64,000 nt of DNA from NCBI GenBank assembly GCA_022570795.1, contig JAKUDP010000019.1, positions 1-64,000 of the forward strand, in the 5' to 3' direction. The notes beneath the pieces were generated by a model. That model saw only the letters and a program-made list of their open reading frames with translations. It was not told where the DNA came from and did not search any database. The DNA is from Sphaerulina vaccinii. Taxonomy: Eukaryota; Ascomycota; Dothideomycetes; Mycosphaerellales; Mycosphaerellaceae. Below are positions 22,076 to 33,049 of this stretch, piece by piece (within the stretch, counting starts at the first letter, position 1; each line of letters opens with the position of its first letter). The position numbers and the translations under genes were made by a program.

Positions 22076-23113
22076 CCCTCGGCCTCACGATAACTTCATC
22101 TTCGAGGGTACGCTTACCTCTCACTGGAACTCCATGTCGCTGCCGAGACCATTGTCATCATCTGTTCAAGCGTGTGCTGATCCGTGGGAAGCTGAATGTG
22201 TGCATACAAGCCTCTTCCATCCCCAGCTAATAGCTCGAGATCGAAGACTCGTTCAACTCTGCGAGACCTTGGACTTTACACTATACCACTTGCTGTTCTT
22301 TCGATACATCTCGATTGAGAGGAGCTTGTTGCTCTTGATGCAGCTCCGCTTCTCCTGCCAAAGGTTCATCGCATCGCTGACATTGTCTGCTAATTCCACC
22401 ACAAGCTGAGATGTGCAGAAGTGGTTTGTATCGACTACATCATGAACATCTTCAGCGACCGGACGATGGAGCACTCTACATGGGTTATTGAGAATGACAG
22501 TGGATGGTGGTGAAGAGAAGATCAGATAGACAGTTATGGAGTACTCAACACGAACACATCTTCTCTCGAATAGTCCAACTCAGGACCTAGCAGCAGAACC
22601 CTGCAGCTCGACTACAGACTTGGTTGTCCTAGCAGTCTGATTTCTTCCTATAGTGTGCCGGCGTAGATGAAGCAATGTGGCAGCAGGTGATGTGGTGCCA
22701 GCTGGGCAAAGGGCTGGTGAAGAAGACTTGACTAAGTACTATTGCAGCTAGGAACCAGAACCAAACAGGCATTATAGCAGCATACTGTCTTATGCCCACA
22801 TCGATCGTTATTGAAGTGGAAGATACATGCAGTCTCTGAGGATATGTTCGTCGCAGGTCAATCCAGTAATCTTCTAGTAAGTATTGTGAGATAAATTATT
22901 GGTCTACTACTTCCACACTCCGTTCCGACTATACCCAGACTCGTCTGCTCGTCTATGTTGTATACTTCGCGATGCTCCTTTCATGTACAGCTTGATGTCT
23001 CACGCTTCTGCGGTTACAGTTTGGCCGATCTCCTCCGGCTTGGCATAGCTGGCCACTTCAGCTTTCACGACGCGTTTCAGTATTCCTACTCCATGCACTT
23101 TGTATACGCCAAT

Positions 23114-24997
23114 ATGCAGAGTCCATCGCCCCCGCCTCCACCGAAGAGAGGACGCGGTCGTCCGAAAGGAAGACTGAACAACAAGACCATCCTCGCGAAC
23201 CAGCAGAAGGCTGCTGCTTCCTCCCGCGCACAAGCACCACCGGGTGCACGAACGTCGACAGCAACGTCGGCCACCAAGTCCTCGGCAGCCAAAGCCAAGG
23301 CACCCGCAAAGCAGACGTCTTCTACAGCAAAGAAGAAGGCGGCTTCGAAATGCGCATCCTCCCACTGCGACCCCTCGATCTTGTCTGGCGATGAGCCTGA
23401 ATTGATCTGCAAGGGTAGCAAGGATACGAGCAAGCGATCTCACGGAAAGGACAGGAGATACCATATCTCATGTCTGGAGAATGCAGAGAACGAAGACGAG
23501 CAAGATTTTGTGTGTCACGACTGCGAGAGCATGCTCAGTGCCAACGAAGATTTCGACGGTGGTACAGACGGTGCCATCACGGACATGCGGCGTAACGATC
23601 AAGATTACGAGATCGAATACTTTGTCACCGGCGCTGGCGACAAGGGTCAAGATGAATGGTTACCCGATAGCAAGGTGTCCAGGAAGTCTGTATATGACTG
23701 GAGGATGAAGCGGTATGCAAATGCTGTGGATCCCTTTGGCAACACTACCAGTGCTAGCCCCAACGACCAGGCCCATCTGCACAGCATGAGGGAGTCAAAT
23801 CCTGCATACGTGCCGTTTAGTCGAGGCTTCTGGGCTCTAGCTGCACACACGTGGCTCACTGCGAAGAATGAAACCGTTGTACGTGATGAAAAGTACAATG
23901 CTACAACGTGGGCAGACTTTGTTACAAAGCTGCTCTGCATGACCGATCACGAGGTGCTCGAAGCGCTTTGCGGTCCTGGACTTCGCTGGTCCAAACTGCG
24001 GAACCCACAACTTTCTGCAAAGTTAGTTCAGTTGCGCGACACTGCTGTTGGCCGACCCTGCCACTATGTCATCGAGTTTGTTGACAAGCATGGGTTCTCA
24101 CCTACTGCCGGCAATATGCGGAAGATCATCCAGCATATCCGCTCGTACCTCAACGTTGAGTCCCCAACTGTCGCAGAAGAAGACTTTGCAGTCTCTGTAG
24201 ACGGATGGGATAATGACCTCTCAGAGGAGCAGAAAGACGAGATCAGAGTTGATGGCAAACGCCGATACCTCTTTGATGGACGTACCCTGGACCAGACGCG
24301 GGATACGCGCAGGCCCAAGATCAGAGAGCTATGTGACGACATTGATAATCTCATCGAGGATCTCGATGATGATGTTATCTGTCCATACATCTTCAAGGAC
24401 ATCGGCTACACTGTCAACGGTGTTGTACGCCTTATCCAGCACGAGTTGCATTCGGCTTCCAACAAGATCATGTGTCTCTTCGAGGCCGTGTCTGTTGTAC
24501 TGTTCGGCCCAGACAAGTATCGCATGAAAGGCGATGTGATCTTCGTCTGTGGTCTCGGAGAACAAGCAGAAAGTGGCGAAGTACTTTGGTCACTTATCTG
24601 TTCAAGCTTCCACTGGACCGCACTCGGTTTCAATGGTGCTGAGGCTGGTGTGAACCAAGCCTCTATGCGGAGCCAGCGAGACTACCGCAAATGGGGTCCA
24701 CGCGCAACTGAGGCTTACAACGATCCTTCGTTTCTAGCCAATGCACAGCGTGAGTACTATGCACGCCAGGAGTATCTGGGGCAGTTGCATGACAAAGAAG
24801 AAGAAGAGCACCGCCTCGCCATAACTGGCATGGGAAAGGAATTCCGAATGCGCCGACAGAACACGGAGCTCGCCCGTGAGATCAGCAGCATGGCTACCAA
24901 CCTGATGATGACTTCCATCAACATTGGCAAGAGAAAGCTCGAGCATTATCCTCGAGGACCAATCAAGGATGACTACCTCGGCGGTCTGCCAGACTAG
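23114..24997 (+). CDS. AT-hook and PHD-like zinc-finger protein, unrecognised
   Basis: A single-exon 627-aa protein. The ATG at 23114 was chosen because the protein then begins with a Pro-rich tract and a classical AT-hook (residues 11-20, KRGRGRPKGR); an in-frame ATG at 22955 would add 53 residues of different character. A Lys/Ala/Ser-rich linker follows, then a PHD-like set C80-x4-C85, C99, H117-x2-C120, C134-x2-C137. The set is one ligand short of a clear C4HC3, so the finger type is tentative. The remaining roughly 480 residues hold two acidic helical segments (near DDIDNLIEDLDDD), a region with no recognised fold, and a charged C-terminal helix. A nuclear, DNA/chromatin-associated role is inferred from the AT-hook and finger only. 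Confidence 0.75.
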   Translation: MQSPSPPPPPKRGRGRPKGRLNNKTILANQQKAAASSRAQAPPGARTSTATSATKSSAAKAKAPAKQTSSTAKKKAASKCASSHCDPSILSGDEPELICKGSKDTSKRSHGKDRRYHISCLENAENEDEQDFVCHDCESMLSANEDFDGGTDGAITDMRRNDQDYEIEYFVTGAGDKGQDEWLPDSKVSRKSVYDWRMKRYANAVDPFGNTTSASPNDQAHLHSMRESNPAYVPFSRGFWALAAHTWLTAKNETVVRDEKYNATTWADFVTKLLCMTDHEVLEALCGPGLRWSKLRNPQLSAKLVQLRDTAVGRPCHYVIEFVDKHGFSPTAGNMRKIIQHIRSYLNVESPTVAEEDFAVSVDGWDNDLSEEQKDEIRVDGKRRYLFDGRTLDQTRDTRRPKIRELCDDIDNLIEDLDDDVICPYIFKDIGYTVNGVVRLIQHELHSASNKIMCLFEAVSVVLFGPDKYRMKGDVIFVCGLGEQAESGEVLWSLICSSFHWTALGFNGAEAGVNQASMRSQRDYRKWGPRATEAYNDPSFLANAQREYYARQEYLGQLHDKEEEEHRLAITGMGKEFRMRRQNTELAREISSMATNLMMTSINIGKRKLEHYPRGPIKDDYLGGLPD

Positions 24998-25369
24998 AGT
25001 GCAGTCGCGCGGAGCCCGGTGGTTTTGTTGAACAACAGAGACCAATATGCCGGGCTTCCATCAGTTCATTGGATTCACATCTGGGGACTGGAGGAGGTCC
25101 CATCACCGCATCAGCTATAACCCCACGTTGGTGAACAGTCTCAGTAGTAATGTCCGCCCTTGCGAGTGCCCAGGCTGCTCATCGTCAACTCCTGCTAGAC
25201 AGCACAACTCCACAGACACCGATCACCTTGTGCATACCATACTCCGTTGCATGATTAGATGGTCTGCATTGTCTATAGTACTACGAGAGCCTGGAAAGGT
25301 TGACGAACGGGATCAAGGCACATTGGCGTCTGGCTGAGATCTTCATTCCATTATGACTATCAACCAGAT
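24998..25369. other. Intergenic, no gene seen
   Basis: Spacer downstream of the AT-hook gene, ending at the element shared with the 3' flank of the 9.7-kb gene. Confidence 0.5.
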
Positions 25370-25485
25370 GAAGTCTTTGTGGGTGCGAACGTCTCTGGTA
25401 CCCAGCATGTTGCAAGCAACAGTGCCAAATGACAATGACCCACGCCGGGACGGCGCCTGATTAACAGGCACCTCTATGTATAAAA
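25370..25485 (-). repeat. 3'-flank element shared with the 9.7-kb gene, copy 2
   Basis: Starts about 68 nt after the stop of the minus-strand RS-rich gene and reads in that gene's sense direction. It matches the element at 10428-10530 over about 100 nt. Between stop and element lie three imperfect GGCGTTT units. Confidence 0.6.
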
Positions 25486-25552
25486 AGCGAAAAAGCAAAA
25501 ACGCCAAACGCCAAACGCCAAACTCCAAACCCCAGCTCCTCACTCCTCGCCG

Positions 25553-26398
25553 CTACTTCGACGCTTTGGTTGTGAGCCCCAGAGAACTGGTCTTCGCAAC
25601 CAGCGCGACTTGCTGCGCGACTTGCTGCGTGACCTGCTTCAGCTGCTCTGGAAGAGGATTCCCTCCAGTCGCTGCATCAACGCAGCGGGAGCAATAGCTC
25701 TGGCAATGCACAATAGCCGCGTGATCATCTGGGGAAGCATCGTCGTGCTTGCCACAGGTGCGCCGCCAGTCGCTTTGCCCGGGATCACCAGTTGGGCAGC
25801 TGTTCCGAAACCAGAACTGCTCGCAACAGCCGTGGTCCTTGTCGCACTCGGGAACGGCAGGAGTCTCTCCCACCACTCGACCCAGAGTGCGGTTCATCAC
25901 ATCTTGTGTGAGCCCATTGGTCACACCCACTTTGCTGTGGATGATCTCCAGGCGTTTCTCGAAGATGCCCGTGACCTCTTCTTCTTCGCGCGTAAGCTTG
26001 GCCAAGACAGCATGCTTGTCTGCTATGCTCAACTCGGCGTGCTGCTTCGCTGGGGCGGCCTTCTTCGGCTCAGCTTGCGCTGGCTTCTTCAAGGGCTTGG
26101 TGGCGGCGGCGGCGGGTTTGGATGGCGATCGAGACTTCTTTCTGCGATCGCGATCTTCACGCCTCGATGGTGACCGTGAGCGCCGGTCGCGTCCACGGCG
26201 TTCGTCGTACCAGGAGCGCTCGTCGCGTCGGCTGCGATATTCATCGCGCGACGGGGAGCGGCGGCTGCGATATTCATCGCGCGGCGGGGAGCGGCGGCTG
26301 CGATATTCATCGCGCGGCGGCTCGTAGTGGTCGTAGTCGTGGTCGTGGTCGTGGCGGGGGCGGCGACGGCTCTCCTCGTGGTTTCTACGTGAAGGCAT
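25553..26398 (-). CDS. RS-rich protein with a cysteine-rich C-terminal domain
   Basis: A 281-aa protein starting MPSRRNHEES. The frame is open upstream to another ATG, but that stretch is an intron: GTAAGT at 26459 to TTAG at 26400 on the minus strand (60 nt), with CTGAT as branch site. The intron therefore lies in the 5' UTR. Residues about 25-90 are Arg/Ser/Asp/Tyr-rich and contain three tandem 11-residue repeats (DEYRSRRSPPR type) encoded by a 33-bp DNA repeat at 26231, 26264 and 26297. A Lys/Ala/Pro linker follows, then a helical stretch and about nine Cys residues between roughly residues 185 and 255. The N-terminus suggests RNA or splicing association; the Cys region is not recognised. 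It is divergently arranged with the coiled-coil gene that starts at 26761. Confidence 0.7.
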   Translation of the reverse strand: MPSRRNHEESRRRPRHDHDHDYDHYEPPRDEYRSRRSPPRDEYRSRRSPSRDEYRSRRDERSWYDERRGRDRRSRSPSRREDRDRRKKSRSPSKPAAAATKPLKKPAQAEPKKAAPAKQHAELSIADKHAVLAKLTREEEEVTGIFEKRLEIIHSKVGVTNGLTQDVMNRTLGRVVGETPAVPECDKDHGCCEQFWFRNSCPTGDPGQSDWRRTCGKHDDASPDDHAAIVHCQSYCSRCVDAATGGNPLPEQLKQVTQQVAQQVALVAKTSSLGLTTKASK

Positions 26399-26760
26399 GC
26401 TAAGAAGGTGATCAGCATTCACATCGCTATGTACAGCAGCTTCCAGAAACGAGACTTACATCGCGGTGTCGTGGTGTTGTTAGTAGTTCGAGGGAAGGTA
26501 GAAATTTCGAATTATTGTTATGGTGAGCTACGGTTGCCAAGACGTTTCGTCTACAACAACTTCACCACCGAATGAACGAACAAGAAACACCATACACCTG
26601 CTACGAACACCTGGTAAGTCGAACTCCCTCCCTCGCGATCAGTCACCATCCTCTCCAACGGCTTCTTTGATATTCAGGCGCATTCTACATGGCTCCGCAA
26701 TGCCTTGGTTATCCGGAAAGGCACGCTGACACAGTGTTTCCAGAAAGTATTTCAGCAAAC
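26399..26760. promoter_or_regulatory. Shared divergent promoter region with two 5'-UTR introns
   Basis: The start codons of the RS-rich gene (minus) and the coiled-coil gene (plus) are 362 bp apart. Each side has an intron-like segment in its leader: 26400-26459 on the minus strand and 26614-26677 on the plus strand (GGTAAGT to TATTCAG). A second acceptor-like CTGAC...TTTCAG just before 26756 suggests an alternative acceptor for the plus-strand gene. Confidence 0.55.
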
Positions 26761-27726
26761 ATGGCAGATTCCACCTACGAGCAGAAGCGCGAAGAGCAAC
26801 TCGCCAAATGGAGACACATGGCGAAAGACGATCTCACCAAGGCATTGAGGGATGGAAACGCCATCACCTCACGTCCTCGCCCCGCCGGGCCCAGTCGCAC
26901 GTCGAAACGGTTCCCAAAGTTCGAAACTTTGGGCTACGCCTACGAGACGACCGAACACACAGCCTCGAATGCCATTGGTGCGGTCATGGCTACAATGCCC
27001 ACCATGCCAGTCGAGCAGGCGGCCGTAAAAGATCCGCTCGAGGTTCTTGAGCGGAGATTGCACGTTGCCCGAGCTGCCCCGTTACCTCCCGGCACGAAGG
27101 AAGAGCTGGCTGCACGCGACAAGGACCTCCGCGAAACCTTCAAACAGATCGAGAACATGCAAAATGTTCAATCTGCTGATCTCAAGATCAAGCAATTGCA
27201 GAAGCGAGTTGCACAACTCGAATCCTCTCAGTTCGCCAACACTCAAGTCGCCAACAATCCGAGTTCCGGAAGTGACGAGTTCTTCGCCAAGCTGTTCGGT
27301 GAGCTGGAACTCGATAAGAGGAATGCTGAAGCTCTTGCGGAGACACAAGCGCGGGCCATCGAGGATCAAGGCAAGGAAATTGACCAGCTGAAACAAGCTC
27401 TTGTTTCAGCTGGACAAACTCCCCTCGCGGTCGAAAATGCTCGATTGCTCAAGAGAAATGAGCAACAAGAGCAAGCGATTGCCACTCTGCGAAGCGAGGT
27501 CAGCGAAATGCAGACTGAAGCTGAAGCGAACAAGGAGCACATGTACACAGACGCCGAGCTTCAGCAGATCCGAGATGCGCATCTCGATCTTGAAGAAGAA
27601 ATTTTCCGCGTCAAGCAGCACCGTGACGAGTGTTACCATCTCCTGATGCACTACGACGAGTACAAACATTGTCTCCCAGACAGGGCATGTCATTGTATGA
27701 GGTGCAACCCACCGCTTCCAGGCTGA
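26761..27726 (+). CDS. Coiled-coil hypothetical protein with a Cys-rich C-terminus
   Basis: A 321-aa protein from the ATG in AACATGGC. An in-frame ATG at 26689 would add 24 residues, but these lie just upstream of an acceptor-like TTTCAG and read like leader sequence. The N-terminal third is basic and Pro-containing. Two long coiled-coil stretches occupy about residues 85-165 and 185-290, rich in Glu, Gln, Lys, Leu and Ala. The protein ends with several Cys in a short tail (CLPDRACHCMRC), possibly a small metal site. No catalytic motif, signal peptide or membrane segment. Function not recognised. Confidence 0.7.
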   Translation: MADSTYEQKREEQLAKWRHMAKDDLTKALRDGNAITSRPRPAGPSRTSKRFPKFETLGYAYETTEHTASNAIGAVMATMPTMPVEQAAVKDPLEVLERRLHVARAAPLPPGTKEELAARDKDLRETFKQIENMQNVQSADLKIKQLQKRVAQLESSQFANTQVANNPSSGSDEFFAKLFGELELDKRNAEALAETQARAIEDQGKEIDQLKQALVSAGQTPLAVENARLLKRNEQQEQAIATLRSEVSEMQTEAEANKEHMYTDAELQQIRDAHLDLEEEIFRVKQHRDECYHLLMHYDEYKHCLPDRACHCMRCNPPLPG

Positions 27727-29641
27727 GACACTCTCGGCCTTTTTTAAAAGCAGACACGTGCAGCCTCTGAAAGGTGGCAGCACAATGTGCGCTTTTCATC
27801 AACGACGTTGGCAGTCCTTGCAGCGTGTTGGAGAAGAGCCTCGTGCTATGCCCATGAGCATGCAGATTTCGTGGCGACGAAAATCGATTGCTTTTGGAAG
27901 AAGACTAGCAGGTAGGCCTCCTTCCTCTCCTACAGCGACGATATACTATGCTCACGAACAAACAGACGAGATGGTGCTAAGGATTGCCACGCAACACAGA
28001 GAGTCCTGACAATAGTCTCTACTCATTCCGCTACGCAGATTCCAGACTACACTTGAGAAGAGTCAGTCAGAGTGGTACTAGGGAATGAGGTACCTTATGG
28101 AGACGACCGACACGTATACGTGCGTATCTCTAGATGGTCACGCCAACGACCAGGAGGGTTGTTCAGTGCCCACAAGATGCACATGATGCAGAGAAGTTCA
28201 ACAGATGTCCACTTGTGTCTATTACAACGAAGACTGTTGTCATATACCAGACTTTTGATCAAAGCGCAGCTGTGCATCCACTCGCACTAGTGTAGAAACA
28301 GACCGTGGGCCTGACCTCTGCCTCACATCTGTGTATAGGTAGCTTATGATGGTCCACTACAAAAGCCAAGCGTACAAGTAGGCACCATTGTGGACCTTTT
28401 TCTGCTTCATGTGATTACTCAAGGCTGAGTCGGTCTAGATTATGCAACGTACTAGCAAGTCATAGAGAATCCAGATTCCTGACTGCAGCGTTGAGTAACC
28501 AACAACTAATATGACTCTGGCAAAGAATATTGGGTCCAATGTCAGGACGCAGATCGGAGGTCCATTTCGAGTCCTGCTTCAGCCAGTCGATGGCCACAGG
28601 CTTGAATGTAGCCTGACTGGCACCTTCTCGGCTAACACTATGCCTCATTGAGCAGTAGTCCATTGAATTTGTCCTTGTCTCGGCCTCTCACGTCTTTCGT
28701 AGCAGGGAATCTTGAGCCTCAACACGCAGATCTGTAGCACATCGTCATTGCCGCTATGAGTCTCATAGCTTCCAAGTATGATAAGTATGATACTTGATCG
28801 TACCTTGGTTTCCTCCTTCTTCGCTGATCATAAGACCAAAGACCTCTTCCTCACCTTACACGCCACCTCTCGCTGCCGCGATCACTCTTTTCACAAACAC
28901 TTCCAGTATGTGCTGCTGCACCGCTGTGAGGATTTGATGCTCCCAATCAGATCTCTCGTGATAACAATTGTGCACCTCAATAGCGTTCAATTGCTATCGC
29001 ACCAGGTTGAAAGTTGCAGCACCCAGAGTTTATGCTGACTCACAAACTTCAATAGCATTACCCAGTCGTTCCATGGCAGCGTCTCTCAGAACATCAGGCA
29101 GTCTGTGCGGCTGGTCGCGGCTCTGCGTTGGTATGCAGGGAACATTTGAAAATCAGAGAGGCGCTTGGGCTCTATCAATCGTGGAAAACGCCAGCGTTGC
29201 TGGCTCACATGGTAGCTGTGTCATGACCATCTGACTAAGAAGCTGGCGTTCGGTGGCCTTGCTGTTCGGCCCAGCATGCTGATGAGTTGTAATTGGAGTG
29301 GCAAAAGTGATACTGTCACGCTGTTAGTACTTCATTTAACGTGATGTAAAGCAAACTCACCGCACTCTCATGGGTCCGAGATAGCACCTCTTCTCCATTG
29401 CCCAGCAGAGCGTGCCCGACAATGATGAAAAGGCCGGATCCCTCCGACCTAATAAAAAAAGGCTAGCTTCACTTCCTCCACTTTGCTGTGAAGGCATGCG
29501 TTGCTTGTATCGCCGATGTGACAAGCAACCGAAGATGTTCTCCTCAGCGCTTTGTGTATGTGAAGTCAGCTGTAGTTTCCTGCAGCTGCTTGTAACTCCG
29601 TATGTGAGCATAGCCGACTGTCACGTCCGTGAAGTCGAAGC
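27727..29641. other. Intergenic, no gene seen
   Basis: A 1.9-kb stretch with only short frames and no domain, repeat array or RNA gene that I can support. Confidence 0.5.
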
Positions 29642-30712
29642 TCATGTCGGGTTGGCTTTCTTGTATGCGGCAAGCTCGTTCACCATCTTCTGTGGAGGTG
29701 CCTCGAAGTAACCATACGGGTCCTGGTTCTGGCCTCTGCCAGACACTGGCAGAAGCTCAAGAACGCGATCGACATCGATACTGACGTCGTGATCGGCGGG
29801 ACTGGATACCAAGCGTAAGCAGGGTCGAACAGGCTTGTTGTGGTCGCTCATGTTGACAGTGCAACTCTTGCAAGCCTTGAGCTCCCAGCCATCTTCACCC
29901 TTCTTCTTGCCGAACTTGGTGATCACTTTGGCGCCGGCGCATAGGACTGGAACATCACTGTTGTTCCAGTACGGCTTCCAGTCCTTGACGAGCATAATGT
30001 CCAGCCACGTACGGAGGTTCTTCCGTTGGGCATTGGACAGCGAACTAATGGGCAGCCAAGGATCACTGGTATTCAAATCCACCTTGCGCAGTCTAAGATT
30101 GGCATCTCTGAACGGCGCAGGCTCGACCTTAGACTTCTTCTTCAGAGGCTGGTCTGATAACGAGGAGGTCGAGGGCTTCTGTCGAACTTCGTTCAACTTC
30201 TCGATCGTCCGAGAGGTTGAGTCTGTTCGTGGTGGCGCGGCGCTCGATGCGGTAGGCGGCTTTCTCTTTCGTGCCGGCACCGCATTGCTGCGGGCTGGAG
30301 TACTCGACTTCGCGGCGGCAGGCTCACCGTCCTCATCCAATGTCTCAGATGGGGAGGATCGCGTTCGCGCGGTAGCAGGCAGGACAGTTCCTTTCCCCTT
30401 CTTTCGATTGGGAATGCTCGATGTGAGCGCCTCAACATCGCCATCTACAAGCGAAGACAGCGGAGATGATGAGGTGGGCCGTCCTTGCGCGACTGGTGTC
30501 TCGGATATGGCGAGCGCGCCGAAACCGTCCGAGGGTGGCTCGCGGTCGGCGTGGTGGTCTTGCGCGGGCGCATCTTCCATGTGCGCGTCGTTATCGTCAG
30601 CCTGAGGGTGAGGATAGTCGTCTTCTCCCCCAAGGTGTGCGTGCTGCTGCGGCGAGTAGTGACTTGGCGGTGTTGCAACTTGTTTTCTCAAGCGCCTCAT
30701 CTCCATCGCCAT
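29642..30712 (-). CDS. Unrecognised low-complexity protein with a conserved-looking C-terminal domain
   Basis: A 356-aa protein from the first ATG after an in-frame stop. The first roughly 190 residues are disordered and rich in Ser, Pro, Ala, Arg and Lys, with basic clusters like nuclear localisation signals (RKRKPP, LKKKSK). The C-terminal roughly 150 residues look folded: DPWLPISSLSNAQRKNL, a Trp-rich stretch (KDWKPYWNN) and C..C-x2-C..C spacing (LCAG, CKSC, RPCLRL) that might bind metal. A nuclear role is a guess. The reading frame continues upstream of the ATG with protein-like sequence through an in-frame TAG at 30746-30748, so the true gene may be longer (see findings). Confidence 0.65.
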   Translation of the reverse strand: MAMEMRRLRKQVATPPSHYSPQQHAHLGGEDDYPHPQADDNDAHMEDAPAQDHHADREPPSDGFGALAISETPVAQGRPTSSSPLSSLVDGDVEALTSSIPNRKKGKGTVLPATARTRSSPSETLDEDGEPAAAKSSTPARSNAVPARKRKPPTASSAAPPRTDSTSRTIEKLNEVRQKPSTSSLSDQPLKKKSKVEPAPFRDANLRLRKVDLNTSDPWLPISSLSNAQRKNLRTWLDIMLVKDWKPYWNNSDVPVLCAGAKVITKFGKKKGEDGWELKACKSCTVNMSDHNKPVRPCLRLVSSPADHDVSIDVDRVLELLPVSGRGQNQDPYGYFEAPPQKMVNELAAYKKANPT

Positions 30713-32770
30713 CTCTCTCCAAGCCTCGAGATCATCGTCGAATAACTAAGCATCGTCTTCGAACTTATACTTCCTTAAGGTATGCCCCTTGAATAGCCTG
30801 TCTATAATGTCGTCTGATGATGTCGTGCCTATAGATGTCGAAGACTGAACTTTGAACTTCACACAACCACGAAAAAAGTGGGGCCACACCACAATAATTG
30901 AATTGGAACGCCAATGACAGCGAACACCACACGTACAGCACAGACTAGAGTAATGCACGCGCAGAACGATGCCATGGTACGTTGAAACTAACAGAGTAAG
31001 TAGGCGTCGATTCGAACATACTTCCTTTGCTGCATCGAGCCCAGCAGAGCCAAATTCAAGACCATCCAGTTATCATGTCCAGAACCTACAAGCAACTGTT
31101 CCTCTTCAAGATCGGAGTTTGATAGCATTCGAAAATGCATAGCGAAGTCTCTCGAGGTGGTGGCGGGATGTGGAGATGTCTCGGAAGCTGCACGCCTAAG
31201 TTCCACATGGACATCGGCCCGACTAAGATCCACATCCCTTCCAACACGATTGGCACCACTCGGCGGAGGTTCCTATGATGTTCAGAAATCGTGTGAGAAC
31301 GCTGGTTCGCATGGTAATTAACATGCGGACTTGATACGAAGCAGGTCCGGAATTCTCACAGCCCTTCTGATGCCGCGATTGGACTAAACATGGACGAGAA
31401 CACATCTATCGCGACGCCGACACACACCACACCCAGGACATCCCCCGCGAAGCTGAGCGGACACGATAGTCTCGCACATAGTGCATCCCGTGTACCTCGA
31501 CACGAAAATGAGGAGATGACCACGAGATCAGTCAGAAGGCGTGGGAATATTCAGCGACCACCGCGCTGAGCGTCTCCAGACGTATCTGAACGATTCTGCC
31601 GGGACGCATTATTTTTTCAGACCTCGGGAGCGCATCGCGCGGAGGGTAGAGCTACACGTCTACGGTCAGGGTACACGAGACTGGGTTTCGCGTCGACAAT
31701 TAGGGACTTGCTGGCTGGGGTTGAAGTCTCCTGGCTCAATACATCCTCCGCCGAAGCTCGGAGCCTGGGGGTAGGGCACATCTCGGGCATCTCGTGGATG
31801 CCGGGCATCAAATGCAGGAGGGCAACACGCGATCATGACTACCATGTAGCTATGGCCCATTACAGCTTCTGCGGAAGTTCTCCACTCATATGTGAAGGTT
31901 TTCGTCACCAACGGTTTATCGATATGTGGTATGTCCAGCGATCGCGTGTCCGTGGGAGCTACGGCAGCAGCTTTGCAGCAGCAGAAGGACCTTCCATAGT
32001 ATATGCATATGACGTCCTGTGAACCTGTACTTCTGCAGTCAATCACGACCATGCAACGACACCACAACGGCGTATTCTCCACTCCATATTTCACCAGTCT
32101 TGCATAGTCGTCTCCCACCCCATACACAGCCATGCCAAGCCATATCGCGGCGCTCCTTCCCAACCACATCAACCTCTACCCCACACTCTAACATCTCCCT
32201 CTACACAACAGCATCACCTCCCACCTCCCACCTCTCACATCAACCACACCTCATCGCTGCCCTCCCGCATCTCCCGTCAGCCAGTAGTACAGATCTTATT
32301 AAGCCACAAGGAAGTCAGATGTGAGCGCTCTACCATTCCGCTGCGATCAGACCTCCTCGACGACGGCGGTGACTCCTACACCGAGAGCGATATACTCAGT
32401 CACAGCAACGACTTCATAGCCATACAACAGGACAGACTGGAGCAGCAGAAACGAACAGCGGAAGCAGGGACAAGCGCAAAGAGAAGTTGGTGAAGAAGCA
32501 TGCAAACGTGCCTTTCAGGTCAAGGGCTGTTCTTTCTGTCGCTGTGCGTCTCTCATCAAGCCAAGAGCTGGACTGCAAGTGACCGCTGCTCCTCCTTCTC
32601 CGGTCATGGCCAGGCAGAGTCTGGCATTGGTCGCTTCCCGAAAGCGCAGAAACGAACAGCAGAAGCGTAGAATGGGGCGAAAATTACAGCGTAGCGGACT
32701 GCATGGTCGAGAAGAAAATCCACGCACCTCAAAGCTCAAGGCCGGTCCAGCAGCGCAGACGAACAGCTCA
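30713..32770. other. Possible 5' extension of the upstream gene, then gene-free sequence
   Basis: The first roughly 140 bp on the minus strand read SSDDIIDRLFKGHTLRKYKF in frame with the 29.6-30.7-kb gene but separated from it by TAG. Beyond that nothing supportable was seen. Confidence 0.4.
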
Positions 32771-33049
32771 CTATTCGGTGGTGCACAGCAGCAGGCCCAA
32801 TCGGCGGTTGCAGCAAGCCCAATCGGCGGTTTCAGGGTTTGGCGCGAGCATACGGCAGAATGGAAGGCCCACAACATGGAAAGACGAAGGACATCGCACA
32901 AGATGCCAGCAAGCCAAACGGACGGTACATCGAACAAATATTGAGATACCGTGCCTTGCCGCGAAGAGAGGGTTGCCAAAAGACACAGTCTTCGTAACGG
33001 AACCTTTCGAACTGGTGTAGGACATGGAGTCTGCTTCAAGGCAGTTACA

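Larger units (their letters stand above)
18315..23113. other. Gene-poor stretch rich in foldbacks and short dispersed repeats
   Basis: No supportable gene in 4.8 kb. It holds two diverged direct copies of a TTGGACTTAG(A/G)CG-led segment at 19.09-19.28 kb, several hairpins (19250, 19291, 19876, 21381, 21663, 22013) and repeats shared with 34-35 kb. The hairpins are listed separately. Confidence 0.55.

Noticed and set aside
22955..23113. Upstream in-frame ATG adding 53 residues to the AT-hook protein
   Set aside because: The extra segment has different composition and no motif; the ATG directly before the Pro-rich/AT-hook start is more plausible.
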